From NCBI RefSeq assembly GCF_007679325.1, contig NZ_VEGI01000002.1, forward strand, positions 248,001 to 312,000: 64,000 nt of DNA, in the 5' to 3' direction. Position 1 is the stretch's first letter. Each line of letters begins with the position of its first letter. Below, one piece after another: positions 1-7,892 of the stretch. Source of the DNA: Arthrobacter sp. U41 (GTDB lineage Bacteria > Actinomycetota > Actinomycetes > Actinomycetales > Micrococcaceae). The notes under the pieces are model-generated. The model was not told the DNA's origin. It searched no databases and saw only the letters and a program-made list of their open reading frames with translations. The position numbers and the translations under genes were made by a program.

Positions 1-1
1 G

Positions 2-922
2 CAGGCCGGCATCCCCAGCTACGGGGACCTGCGCCGCGTGCCGGGCCTGCGCCGGGAGGAAGTGGCGCAGATCGCCGGAGTGAGCACGGACTACTACACC
101 CGGCTGGAACGCGGCAGTATCCGCGGCGTCTCGGACGCGGTGCTCGAGGCTGTGGCCACCGCGCTGCAGCTGGATGATGCCGAGCGGGCGCACCTGATGG
201 ACCTGGCGCGGACAGCCAACACGCCGTCGGCCCGGGGCCCGCGCCGCCCGCCGCAGCAGCGGGTCCGTCCCGGGGTGCTCCGCCTGCTGGACGGCATGAG
301 CGGAGTGGTCGCGACGGTGCAAAACGGCCGCTCGGACATCCTGGCCGCAAACTCGCTGGGCAGGGCGCTCTACGCGCCAGTGCTCCAATCCCAGGCACCA
401 TCAGGCCCTGACACGAAGCGCCAGCTGCCGAACCAGGCCCGCTACCTCTTCCTCGATCCGGGCGCAGCCGACTTCTACCCCGATTGGCGCGCGATCGCGG
501 CGACCACGGTCGCGATGCTGCGCTCGGAAGCGGGGCGGAACCCCCACGATCGGGCCCTGAACGAACTGGTCGGGGAACTGACCACGCGCAGCGGACTGTT
601 CGCCGCGCTATGGGCCGGGCACGATGTGCGGATCCACACCACGGGAACCAAACGTTTCCACCACCCGATCGCGGGGGATTTGTCCCTGCAGTACGAGACC
701 CTGGATCTTCCCGGCGACGAGGGACAAACGCTGTTCACCTTCACGGCGGAGCCCGGCTCCGCATCCGAAAATGCGCTGGCGTTCCTCGCCAGCTGGGCCG
801 CATCGCCGCCCGAAGCACCCCCCGCCGGCGGTCCCGCCGGCGAATCCAATGTCCCGGACACGCGCTCCTCCGCGCAGCCGGGAACACACAACGCAGCAAA
901 GACGGAGACATCACATGACTGA
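2..922 (+). CDS. MmyB-type XRE transcriptional regulator (5' end outside window)
   Basis: DNA-binding regulator with an N-terminal XRE helix-turn-helix followed by the MmyB-like ligand-binding domain. The frame is open to the window edge. The residues before the GTG at 38 (QAGIPSYGDLRR) align with [12 protein letters not shown] in the paralogue at 12764-13678, so GTG 38 is not the true start and about 30-35 residues are missing. The HTH spans EEVAQIAGVS and YYTRLERG. The MmyB domain includes FYPDWRAIA, and a Pro/Ala-rich tail ends the protein. The stop overlaps the SDR start at 915 by 8 bp, so the two are probably translationally coupled and this protein probably regulates that oxidoreductase. 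Confidence 0.88.
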   Translation, partial: QAGIPSYGDLRRVPGLRREEVAQIAGVSTDYYTRLERGSIRGVSDAVLEAVATALQLDDAERAHLMDLARTANTPSARGPRRPPQQRVRPGVLRLLDGMSGVVATVQNGRSDILAANSLGRALYAPVLQSQAPSGPDTKRQLPNQARYLFLDPGAADFYPDWRAIAATTVAMLRSEAGRNPHDRALNELVGELTTRSGLFAALWAGHDVRIHTTGTKRFHHPIAGDLSLQYETLDLPGDEGQTLFTFTAEPGSASENALAFLASWAASPPEAPPAGGPAGESNVPDTRSSAQPGTHNAAKTETSHD

Positions 923-1778
923 GGATAAGGAAAACATGACCGAGAAGAAGGTCTGGTTCATCACCGGCGCCGGCCGCGGCATGGGCACCGACATCGCCAA
1001 GGCCGCCCTGGCAGCCGGCCACGCAGTGGTCGCCACCGGCCGCAACCCGGAGAAGGTCACGCGGGCCGTCGGCGGGAACAAGGACCTGCTGGCGGTGAAG
1101 CTGGACGTTACGGAACCCGCCGACGCCGCGGCCGCCGTCCAGGCCGCCGTGGACCGGTTCGGCCGGATCGACGTCCTCGTGAACAACGCCGGCAACTTCT
1201 ACGCAGGGTTCTTTGAGGAAATCACCCCGGAGGACTTCCGGCGCCAGATCGAAACCACCATGTTCGGGCCCATAAACGTCACCCGCGCGGCCTTGCCGAT
1301 CATGCGTGCCCAGCGCTCGGGGCTGGTTGTCACGATTTCCTCGACCGCAGGAATAGCAGGCGGGGAGTTCCTCACCGCCTATGCTGCGTCAAAGTTCGGC
1401 GTCGAGGGCTGGGCCGAATCCCTGGCCCCTGAGATCGCGCCGTTCGGCATCCGCAGCATGATCGTCGAGCCGGGGTTCTTCCGCACCGAGCTGCTGACCC
1501 CGGAATCCACCAGCTACGCCGAATCCACCATTGACGACTAGGCGGAGCGCACCGAGCAGACGGTCGCCGCGTGGCAGGGCATGGACGGTTTGCAGGGCGG
1601 GGATCCGGCAAAACTCGCCAATGCCTTGATCCGGCTCGCCGAATCTGACGAACCACCGCTGCGCTTCGCCGCCGGTGCCGACGCCGTCGGCACCTTCGAA
1701 GCGCGGGCCAAGGCGCTTCAGGACCAGGCCAACGCCCACCGCGAGCTCTCAAGCAACCTCGCCCACGCGGACGCCTAG
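915..1778 (+). pseudogene. short-chain dehydrogenase/reductase interrupted by an in-frame amber codon
   Basis: NAD(P)-dependent SDR. It has the Rossmann motif TGAGRGMG, NNAG, a catalytic Ser in the ISST region and YAASK. The frame stops at TAG 1539-1541 after 208 codons, yet the same frame continues without another stop to 1778 (AERTEQTVAAWQGMDG onward, ending NLAHADA). That continuation reads like the normal C-terminal substrate-binding part of this SDR subfamily, giving 287 residues in all. A single TAC to TAG change would explain it. The start at 915 has GGAG at 904-907 and overlaps the regulator gene; ATG 936 is an alternative. The truncated 208-residue product keeps the catalytic residues but lacks the C-terminal cap. 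Confidence 0.8.
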
Positions 1779-1817
1779 CTGCTGCGCCGGTCGACCACCC
1801 AGGGTACGGGGTTCACG

Positions 1818-2453
1818 TCAGCCGTGCCGCGTGGCCTGCACAACGGCGTCGTGCAGGGTGACAGCCCGGCCGCCGGGTCCGGCGAGTGTGCGCGTCCGCT
1901 CCTCCGCGCGGTTGATGCTCCATGCGTCAGAGCCGAGGCCACGGGTGATGTCCGCGAGGGTAACCGTGGCCTCGGCGGGAGGGTGATGCCCGTGACTGGT
2001 CGCGGCGGCGTCGTGCAGGTGCCCGACGATCAGCAATGTGCCGCCGGGGGCGACCCAATCGGCGATTCGTTCGTAGAAGGCCAACTGCGGCATCGCGGGG
2101 TGCGCGTAGTTGGTGGTCACCAGGTCGAACCGGCGCCCCGGCTCCCACGTGGTCAGGTCCGCCTCGACCCAGGCCAGTCTGCCGGACACTGACTGCGAGG
2201 TCGCGCGCCCGGCTGCCTGCGCCAGAGCGGCGGCCGAGATGTCGGCACCGGTGACGTGCCAGCCGCGGGCGGCCAGCCATGCTGCCTCTGCGCCCGTCCC
2301 GCAGCCGGCATCCAGCGCGGTGCCGGGGGCGAGACCGCTGATTCCACTCGCGAGATAGGGGTTTGGGCCGCTCCCTGCCAAATCAGCCGGGGCAGCGTCG
2401 TGAGCCTGTTCCCAGTGCCCGTCCCAGTAATCCCTGTCGAAGCTGTGCGTCAT
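1818..2453 (-). CDS. class I SAM-dependent methyltransferase
   Basis: Cytosolic methyltransferase of 211 residues. Motif I (LDAGCGTG, about residues 47-54) binds S-adenosylmethionine, an acidic residue follows in VTGADIS, and a later strand reads FDLVTTNYAHP. The N-terminus FDRDYWDGHWEQAH is typical of small actinobacterial enzymes of the UbiE/thiopurine-methyltransferase-like group. The substrate cannot be read from sequence. It runs convergently to the broken SDR and stands alone. No strong Shine-Dalgarno sequence precedes the ATG. Confidence 0.85.
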   Translation of the reverse strand: MTHSFDRDYWDGHWEQAHDAAPADLAGSGPNPYLASGISGLAPGTALDAGCGTGAEAAWLAARGWHVTGADISAAALAQAAGRATSQSVSGRLAWVEADLTTWEPGRRFDLVTTNYAHPAMPQLAFYERIADWVAPGGTLLIVGHLHDAAATSHGHHPPAEATVTLADITRGLGSDAWSINRAEERTRTLAGPGGRAVTLHDAVVQATRHG

Positions 2454-2593
2454 CGCGCCACCACCACATCAGCCAACGCCCCTGCCATGTTGTACCCCTT
2501 CCGTTCGGAACTCACTCTCTACAGTCGATCGTGCCGAAGGGGCGGGCGAAGATGCAAGCAGCGTTGCCGAACTGGCAAAATCTGGGGGTGTGA

Positions 2594-3640
2594 TCACGAG
2601 CCTCCATCGTTGCTGAAAACAGTGATGGCGAGCTTGCCGCGCACGTTTCCGGCGTCGAGATGGCGCATGGCATCCCGTACCTCGTCGAGCGGGTAGGTCA
2701 TCTCAACACTCGGCGTCACCTGGCCGGCCTCGAGGAGGGGCGTGAGACGTTCGAGGTCGCTTGCGCGCTCCTTGGAGGCGAGCATGGCGAGGCGCTGACG
2801 CACGAACAGCGACACAAGGGGGGCCCGCAGACTCCGGCCGAAGCCTCCTGTCCACCTGCCGCCTTCCTCGCCTCCGACGATCACGGCCGTGCCGGTGGGG
2901 GTGAGGGCGCGGCGCAGTCGTGACAGCGTCGGGTTCCCTCCGATGTCGAGGATCAGATCGAACTGACGTGCCCCGTCGGCGAAGTCATCCTGCGTGTAGT
3001 CGAGGACGTGATCAACCCCGAGGGAGCGCACAAGATCGGTCTTCCCGGTGCTGCTCACGCCGGTGACCTCCGCTCCAAAGGACTTGGCCAGTTGCACAGC
3101 GTAGGAGCCGACGCCACCTGAGGCACCCAGGATCAGCACCTTCTGCCCGCGCTCCACCCGTCCGGCGTCAAGGGCCTGGAGGGCTGTGCCCGCCGAGATC
3201 GGAACCACCGCGGCCTGCTCGAAGGACAGGCTCGAGGGTTTGCGGGCCAGCTTGTCCTCAAGTGCGGCGGCGTAGTCGGCGAAGGCCCCCCGGGACATCC
3301 CGTACACCTCGTCCCCCACCACGAACCGCGTAACAGCGGAACCGACCGCAGCGACCGTGCCGGCGACGTCGATGCCCGGCACCGGGTTCTTCGGCCTGCG
3401 GAACCCGAATCCCAGGACACGCAGGAGATAGGGGCGGCCCGTCATCATGTGCCACGTTCCGCGGTCCATGCCCGCGGCGTGCACACGGATCAGCACCTCG
3501 TTCTCCGCGATGCGCGGCAGCGCGGCCCGGCCGGGTTGAAGGACATCGACGGAACCGTACCCGTCCTGCACGATGGCGCGCATCGTCCCGTCAGTGGTTC
3601 CGGAATTGTCCCCCGCCATCGCGCTGATGTGGTTCGTCAT
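2594..3640 (-). CDS. zinc-free MDR oxidoreductase (quinone oxidoreductase-like)
   Basis: Medium-chain dehydrogenase/reductase of 348 residues, NADPH-dependent quinone/enone reductase type. A GroES-like N-terminal half contains VPGIDVAGTV. The Rossmann fold carries LILGASGGVGSYAVQLAKSFGAEVTGV. The structural-zinc cysteine cluster of alcohol dehydrogenases is absent. The start ATG has AAAGG seven bases upstream, although residue 19 (MRAIVQ) is where most homologues begin. It is transcribed divergently from the TetR gene at 3732 across two palindromic operators, so it is most likely the repressor's target and is induced by a reactive or aromatic ligand. Confidence 0.86.
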   Translation of the reverse strand: MTNHISAMAGDNSGTTDGTMRAIVQDGYGSVDVLQPGRAALPRIAENEVLIRVHAAGMDRGTWHMMTGRPYLLRVLGFGFRRPKNPVPGIDVAGTVAAVGSAVTRFVVGDEVYGMSRGAFADYAAALEDKLARKPSSLSFEQAAVVPISAGTALQALDAGRVERGQKVLILGASGGVGSYAVQLAKSFGAEVTGVSSTGKTDLVRSLGVDHVLDYTQDDFADGARQFDLILDIGGNPTLSRLRRALTPTGTAVIVGGEEGGRWTGGFGRSLRAPLVSLFVRQRLAMLASKERASDLERLTPLLEAGQVTPSVEMTYPLDEVRDAMRHLDAGNVRGKLAITVFSNDGGS

Positions 3641-3661
3641 GTCGTGACCTTTCAGAGGTTT

Positions 3662-3697
3662 CGTACTTAGTACGGTTAATGTATCGTACTAAGTACG
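3662..3697. promoter_or_regulatory. tandem perfect palindromes: TetR operator pair
   Basis: CGTACTTAGTACG (3662-3674) and CGTACTAAGTACG (3685-3697) are each perfect 13-bp palindromes about a central base. They are reverse complements of each other, with centres 23 bp apart. They fill the gap between the divergent oxidoreductase and TetR genes, beginning 22 bp upstream of one start codon and ending 34 bp upstream of the other. This is the expected layout for one TetR repressor controlling both promoters. Confidence 0.85.
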
Positions 3698-3731
3698 AAT
3701 GGTCTATGGCCTGAGGAAACGTGGAGTGTAA

Positions 3732-4415
3732 ATGCCTGCAGGAATGTCCCCGAGCCGCCCGCGGCTCAGCCGGGAATCGGTGCTGCGCGGCGCCGTCGCG
3801 GTGGCCGATGCCGGCGGCATTGGGTCCTTGACGATGCGCTCACTCGCGGACGCGCTCAAGGTCAAGCCGATGTCGATTTACCACCACGTCGCCAACAAGG
3901 ATGACGTCCTTGACGGCATCGTTGACATCGTCTTCAGCGAGATAGACCTGCCCGCCATCGGCGGCGACTGGCACGCCGAGATGCGGCGGCGGGCCTCCTC
4001 CGCCCGTGCGGCGATGCGGCGCCATCCCTGGGCGATCGGGCTCGTGGAGACGCGGACGAGCCCCGGCCCGGCGACGCTGAAGCACCACAACGCCGTCCTT
4101 GGCACCCTGCGTCAGGCGGGCTTCTCGGTGGAAATGACCGCCCACGCCTTCGCATTGATCGACGCCTACGTTTACGGATTCGCCCTCTCGGAGGCGACGC
4201 TGCCCGTCAACGGCCCCGAATCCGTTACCGAGGTTGCCGGGCGCATGATGGATCAGTATTCCCCGGAGGACTATCCCCACCTTGTCGAGTTCACGGTCGA
4301 ACACGTAATGAAGCCCGGCTACGACTATGGCGCGGAGTTCGAGTTTGGGCTGGACCTGGTCCTCGACGGCCTCGCGAGGTCGCTGCAGCGCGCCGCCGGG
4401 GCCCGCAACACCTGA
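3732..4415 (+). CDS. TetR/AcrR family repressor
   Basis: A 227-residue regulator. The N-terminal TetR helix-turn-helix covers about residues 15-62 (LTMRSLADALKVKPMSIYHHVANKDDVLDG). The C-terminal domain is the TetR_C_1 type, with a ligand pocket of unknown specificity. GGAG precedes the ATG. Divergent from the oxidoreductase at 2594-3640 and flanked by a matched operator pair, it very probably autoregulates and represses that gene. Two stem-loops follow the stop codon. Confidence 0.9.
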   Translation: MPAGMSPSRPRLSRESVLRGAVAVADAGGIGSLTMRSLADALKVKPMSIYHHVANKDDVLDGIVDIVFSEIDLPAIGGDWHAEMRRRASSARAAMRRHPWAIGLVETRTSPGPATLKHHNAVLGTLRQAGFSVEMTAHAFALIDAYVYGFALSEATLPVNGPESVTEVAGRMMDQYSPEDYPHLVEFTVEHVMKPGYDYGAEFEFGLDLVLDGLARSLQRAAGARNT

Positions 4416-4433
4416 ACCGACTAGGCTGGAAGC

Positions 4434-4505
4434 GGCTCTCCAGTCCCCCCAGCTTGGAGAGCCAGGGAGTCTCCGCGCTTGAGTCCTCAGGATTCGCGCG
4501 GAGAC
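4434..4505. terminator. two stem-loops between convergent genes
   Basis: First hairpin: GGCTCTCCA (4434-4442) pairs with TGGAGAGCC (4455-4463). Second: GTCTCCGCGC (4469-4478) pairs perfectly with GCGCGGAGAC (4496-4505), and the loop holds a further near-palindrome. TTTCCTT follows. They lie between the TetR stop and the end of the convergent CDGSH gene and probably terminate transcription from both sides. Confidence 0.75.
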
Positions 4506-4510
4506 TTTCC

Positions 4511-4765
4511 TTAATTCGGACGCTCGGACGTTCCGCGACCCTGCACGTCGGGGGGTTCGGTGCGGAAGTTGATCATTTTGTGCGTGCCGTCGCAGTAGGG
4601 CTTGATGGCGGATGCTCCGCATCTGCACAGGGCGACGGTCTTTCGCTGCCGTGGCGCGGGTTCCCCGGAGGGCATAACGACGTCGAAGTCGCCGCGGACC
4701 AGAATGGGGCCGTCGGGGCAGAGGACAAGCGAGGCGTTGGCGGGATGCAGGGGGATCTCGTTCAT
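4511..4765 (-). CDS. CDGSH iron-sulfur domain protein
   Basis: An 84-residue soluble protein with the full 2Fe-2S CDGSH signature CRCGASAIKPYCDGTH, giving three Cys and one His ligand as in mitoNEET. Such proteins hold a labile [2Fe-2S] cluster used in electron or cluster transfer. The start is MNEIPLHPAN at 4765; the longer frame upstream is Arg/Pro-rich read-through of the preceding gene. It is the last gene of a four-gene cassette and follows the haem-oxygenase-like diiron protein by 43 bp, which suggests it serves as electron donor or cluster carrier for that enzyme. Confidence 0.9.
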   Translation of the reverse strand: MNEIPLHPANASLVLCPDGPILVRGDFDVVMPSGEPAPRQRKTVALCRCGASAIKPYCDGTHKMINFRTEPPDVQGRGTSERPN

Positions 4766-4808
4766 GGGTGGTTCCGATCTCGGCGCGGGAAGGGCAGGAT
4801 CCGGGGCG

Positions 4809-5858
4809 TTATGTCGTGGCGGGTACAAGCGGCCGCAGCGAGGACCGGCCGTTTTCCCAGGCCTCCAGGAGGAGGGCGGCGAAGCGCGCGTCAATGCAGG
4901 AGGCCGCCGCCGCGCCGAAGAGAACGTCCTCCAGGAGATCCGGTTCCGCCTCGACGAGTCCCCCGGCAAGGTCCCTGCCGGCTATCTGCTCGTGGACAGC
5001 GTCCGCCTCGACGTGCTCGTCGAAGTAGCCGGTGACGGCCGCGTCAAAACCGAGACGCCGGAATCCGTTTCCGTACAGCTGGTTGGGGCGTGAGGAAGTC
5101 ATCTCGTACATCGCCAGATGCCCTGCGATGGCTCCGCGGAGCCTCCGGTTCAACCCAAACAAGGACATCATGTTCACCGACGCCAGAGTGATGGCCGGTA
5201 CGACGTCGACGTAGCCGCCGTAGCTGTCCTTGAGTCCCAGGCCCCTCATGGTGCGGGCGAACATTGCACTGTGCATGCGCTCCGGGCGACCGCCGCCGTA
5301 CTCGTCGGCCTGGATTTCAACGAGGGCAGCCTTGGCCGGCCCGGCGAGGCGCGGAATGGCCCAGGTATGCGGGTCTGCTTCCTTGAGTTGATACAAGGAC
5401 TTGTGGATCAGGAATTCGCTGAGCTGTTCGGCATTTGCCTTCTTCGCCACGTGGCGGGAGACGCTGGGCCCGCCGTCACGGGCCGCCAGTTCAAACAGGA
5501 GGGCCGCGGTGGCATCGCTGCCTGGGGTTCCCGCCGGCCGTCGGACGGAATCCGTCAATACGCCGGCCTCGGAGCGAAGCCACGCCTCGAATGGTTCCTC
5601 CAGCAGTTGCCGGATTCCGATCAGCCCGGGGTGCCATTCCCAGCGGTCATCGACGCCGGCCAGCCCGCCATAATGCAGCTCATAGAGGCAGAACAAGGCG
5701 AGCTGCACGTCGTCGTCGATCAGATCCTCGACCACAGCCACGCGCTCCGTGACGCGTGCGTGCAAGGCGACGAGGGCGGACGGATCGGCCCCGGGGTCTC
5801 CGGTCAGGAGGGCACACACTCCGGCGCTGATTGGTCCCCGTGGTTCGGGGATGTTCAT
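4809..5858 (-). CDS. iron-containing redox enzyme, haem-oxygenase-like diiron family
   Basis: A 349-residue protein of the haem-oxygenase-like fold, probably a non-haem diiron oxidase/oxygenase (HDO). Candidate metal ligands are E60 and H62 (YELHYGG), E181/D185/E186 (EIQADEYGG), H196 (ERMHSAMF) and the YFDEHVEADAVHE stretch (D280, H282, H289). The ligand assignment is by motif only. The start MNIPEPRGP at 5858 has AAGGAG at a good distance. Other members of this superfamily oxidise fatty acids or amino-acid side chains; the substrate here is unknown. Neighbours are a zinc-ribbon protein upstream and a CDGSH Fe-S protein downstream. Confidence 0.82.
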   Translation of the reverse strand: MNIPEPRGPISAGVCALLTGDPGADPSALVALHARVTERVAVVEDLIDDDVQLALFCLYELHYGGLAGVDDRWEWHPGLIGIRQLLEEPFEAWLRSEAGVLTDSVRRPAGTPGSDATAALLFELAARDGGPSVSRHVAKKANAEQLSEFLIHKSLYQLKEADPHTWAIPRLAGPAKAALVEIQADEYGGGRPERMHSAMFARTMRGLGLKDSYGGYVDVVPAITLASVNMMSLFGLNRRLRGAIAGHLAMYEMTSSRPNQLYGNGFRRLGFDAAVTGYFDEHVEADAVHEQIAGRDLAGGLVEAEPDLLEDVLFGAAAASCIDARFAALLLEAWENGRSSLRPLVPATT

Positions 5859-5904
5859 TCGTTCTCCTTGGCGACGGCGGGGGCGGCCGGTCCGGTGTGG
5901 CCCG

Positions 5905-6363
5905 TCATGGCGTCTGAGTCCTTCGTCGTCCGACCGGCAGGATGCGTCGGCGGCCGGTAGGGGCATCCATCTGAAATCCGCATCGGCACTTCAGCATGTG
6001 GGCAGGGACGAATCCCCTCGGTGCGTTCGGCCGAACGGCCTGTCCGGCAGCGGAATTTTTGGCTAATGCCACCCGAGACATCGGTTCCCTGCAGTGGACG
6101 GCGGCCGACGCCGGATCGGAGGTGCCGGCCTTACCGGCCCTGCCCAAAACGTCAGCGGCCAGCGTTGCGGTGGTTGCCAGAACCCGGGAGCCTCCGCAAC
6201 GCGTGCAGGTGACGGCAAGGGCGAGGGTATCCTCCCGGGAGTTCAGGTCGGTGACCGAGTCGGCGAGAAGGTGCCGGTCCGTGCGGCAGGTGGAGCACCA
6301 GGGGCGCCCGCCACGGGGCTGGTGGGCCTCACGGGGCAGATACGTGTTGGATGTGCTGCTCAC
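5905..6363 (-). CDS. cysteine-rich zinc-ribbon-like hypothetical protein
   Basis: A 152-residue protein not assigned to a named family. It has paired cysteines C23/C26 (WCSTC), C53/C56 (CTRC) and C126/C128 (CRC), plus H90/C91, consistent with one or two zinc-ribbon knuckles. The tail is strongly basic (GRRRILPVGRRR). It starts at GTG, 5 bp after the stop of the 85-residue gene upstream and 46 bp before the diiron protein, so it sits inside the same operon. A metal-handling or nucleic-acid-binding role is possible but unproven. Confidence 0.68.
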   Translation of the reverse strand: MSSTSNTYLPREAHQPRGGRPWCSTCRTDRHLLADSVTDLNSREDTLALAVTCTRCGGSRVLATTATLAADVLGRAGKAGTSDPASAAVHCREPMSRVALAKNSAAGQAVRPNAPRGFVPAHMLKCRCGFQMDAPTGRRRILPVGRRRTQTP

Positions 6364-6368
6364 CCGGG

Positions 6369-6626
6369 TCAGACCAGGCCCGGGTAGCTGGCCAGGATGT
6401 AGTCCGCAGCGGCAGGGCCTTTCATGCGCAGGCCGGACCCCTTGGGGTGGATCTGCTTCTTTTTCATGGCCGCCCAGAAGGCCACTTCAGGCTGGGGCGC
6501 GGCCTGGTTAAGGAAGCACCAGCTGGTGTAGAGGCCGTACAGGCGGCTCCGGCCCAGGGCGCGGTCGGATGCAGGGTCAGCTGTGGTGGATTCCTGCAGG
6601 AATTTTTCGTACTGAGAATTTGCCAT
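6369..6626 (-). CDS. small hypothetical protein, first gene of the diiron/CDGSH cassette
   Basis: An 85-residue soluble protein of unknown function (MANSQYEKFLQEST...ADYILASYPGLV). It has no signal peptide, membrane segment or Cys motif. It opens the minus-strand cassette 6626 to 4511, with GAGG upstream of the ATG and the next gene 5 bp after its stop. It is divergent from the TetR gene at 6890 across an A/T-richer region with inverted repeats. Coding support comes from codon use and tight operon spacing. Confidence 0.65.
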   Translation of the reverse strand: MANSQYEKFLQESTTADPASDRALGRSRLYGLYTSWCFLNQAAPQPEVAFWAAMKKKQIHPKGSGLRMKGPAAADYILASYPGLV

Positions 6627-6795
6627 GAGTGGCTCGTTTCCTCGCGGTGCATTTGGTGCCGCCGTGTGGCTACAGCAGCTAAAGCCTCAAGGTCCTGCAC
6701 GGGAGCATCGAAGCGTCATACCGGGCTGCATGACGGCAGTCCCGGGGTAGAAAAGTCGCCGCGGGTTATCCAGGTGCGGACACCGGCTAAACGTC

Positions 6796-6825
6796 TCTAC
6801 AATGTAGACTTTAGGCGTAGACTAC
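6796..6825. promoter_or_regulatory. probable TetR operator
   Basis: TCTACAATGTAGA (6796-6808) is an inverted repeat with 5-bp arms. GTAGACTAC (6817-6825) is a second palindrome, and GTAGACT is directly repeated at 6804 and 6817. The site lies in the divergent gap between the 85-residue gene and the TetR gene at 6890. By position it is the likely operator of that regulator. No binding data exist for it. Confidence 0.6.
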
Positions 6826-6889
6826 GGAATAAGCAACTTGTATATTCCTGACTCGTTGCGGCCCACAGCACCGACCCGAACGGAACATC

Positions 6890-7588
6890 ATGTCACCCGA
6901 AGAGAATCCGGTACCGCCGGCGGCTCCCGGCGCGAAGAAGCGGCTCAGCAGGGAGATTGTCCTCTCCGCGGCACTGGCATTGGTGGACTCGGAAGGCCTG
7001 GACGCACTCACCATGCGCAGGTTGGGCCAGCAACTCGGGCGGGATCCCATGGGCCTGTACCGCTACGCGGAAAACCGGGCAGCACTGCTGGACGGAGTCT
7101 CCGAACTGGTCCTCAATGAACTGGCCATCTTTCCCGATGACCCCGACTGGCAGGCACAGCTGCGCCGCATTGCCCACGATCTGCGCGACCTGGCACTCCG
7201 CCACCCCAACGTTGTGCCACTCCTCGTGACCCGCCCACTGTCCACCCCTCTGGGCCTGCGGCCGCTGGGGACGCTGCGGCCGCTGGAACAGATCCTGTCC
7301 CTGCTGATCGACGCCGGGTTCGCTCCCGCAGACGCCCTGCACGTCTACCGCGCCTACTACGGCTACCTCTACGGTCACATCCTCAACGAGCTGCAGGAGT
7401 TCATCGTCGACCCCGACGAAAATGAGGCCCTCCTCCGCCTGGGTCTTCATCGCTTGCCGCCGAAAGACTTCCCCCGCCTTCGCGCCCTCGCACCCGTTCT
7501 CGCCGACTACGACGGGATGGCCGAACTGGACGAAGGAATCACCATCCTCCTCTCAGGCCTCGCCGCCCGGCTCTCGCCGGAAGCATAA
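6890..7588 (+). CDS. TetR/AcrR family regulator
   Basis: A 232-residue repressor. The N-terminal HTH reads LDALTMRRLGQQLGRDPMGLYRYAENRAALLDG (about residues 42-74), followed by a TetR_C_1-type C-terminal ligand domain. It is divergent from the diiron/CDGSH cassette with palindromes in the shared promoter region, so that cassette is its probable target. A small zinc-ribbon gene follows 28 bp downstream and may be co-transcribed. It resembles the TetR at 3732 in domain type but not closely in sequence. Confidence 0.88.
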   Translation: MSPEENPVPPAAPGAKKRLSREIVLSAALALVDSEGLDALTMRRLGQQLGRDPMGLYRYAENRAALLDGVSELVLNELAIFPDDPDWQAQLRRIAHDLRDLALRHPNVVPLLVTRPLSTPLGLRPLGTLRPLEQILSLLIDAGFAPADALHVYRAYYGYLYGHILNELQEFIVDPDENEALLRLGLHRLPPKDFPRLRALAPVLADYDGMAELDEGITILLSGLAARLSPEA

Positions 7589-7616
7589 TCCGCGACCCTT
7601 TCGAAAGGCGCCACCG

Positions 7617-7847
7617 ATGCTCCTCCTGTTCGGCCTCAAGACCTCCATGAAGGACCAACCCGGGCGGGCCGCGACGTGCCAGTACTGCCGGCAGCTCGCT
7701 CACCATCATCTGCAGGAACGCGCTACAAAGTTCACACTGTTTTTTGTCCCCGTCTTCACCGCGTCCAGGGCATACCAGATCACGTGTTCGAACTGCGGTC
7801 AGACCTCGGCCATCAAATCGCGACGGAAAGAAGCCCTCACCTGGTGA
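7617..7847 (+). CDS. small zinc-ribbon protein
   Basis: A 76-residue protein with two knuckles, C21/C24 (CQYC) and C57/C60 (CSNC), separated by a hydrophobic stretch (FTLFFVPVFTASRAYQITC). This is the pattern of the zinc-ribbon_15 group found widely in actinobacteria. Function is unknown. AAAGG precedes the ATG by 8 bases. It follows the TetR gene in the same orientation. Confidence 0.75.
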   Translation: MLLLFGLKTSMKDQPGRAATCQYCRQLAHHHLQERATKFTLFFVPVFTASRAYQITCSNCGQTSAIKSRRKEALTW

Positions 7848-7892
7848 GGCAGTAACACCCGGAAGGCGGTAGGTCGTACGGGGAACAGAAAC

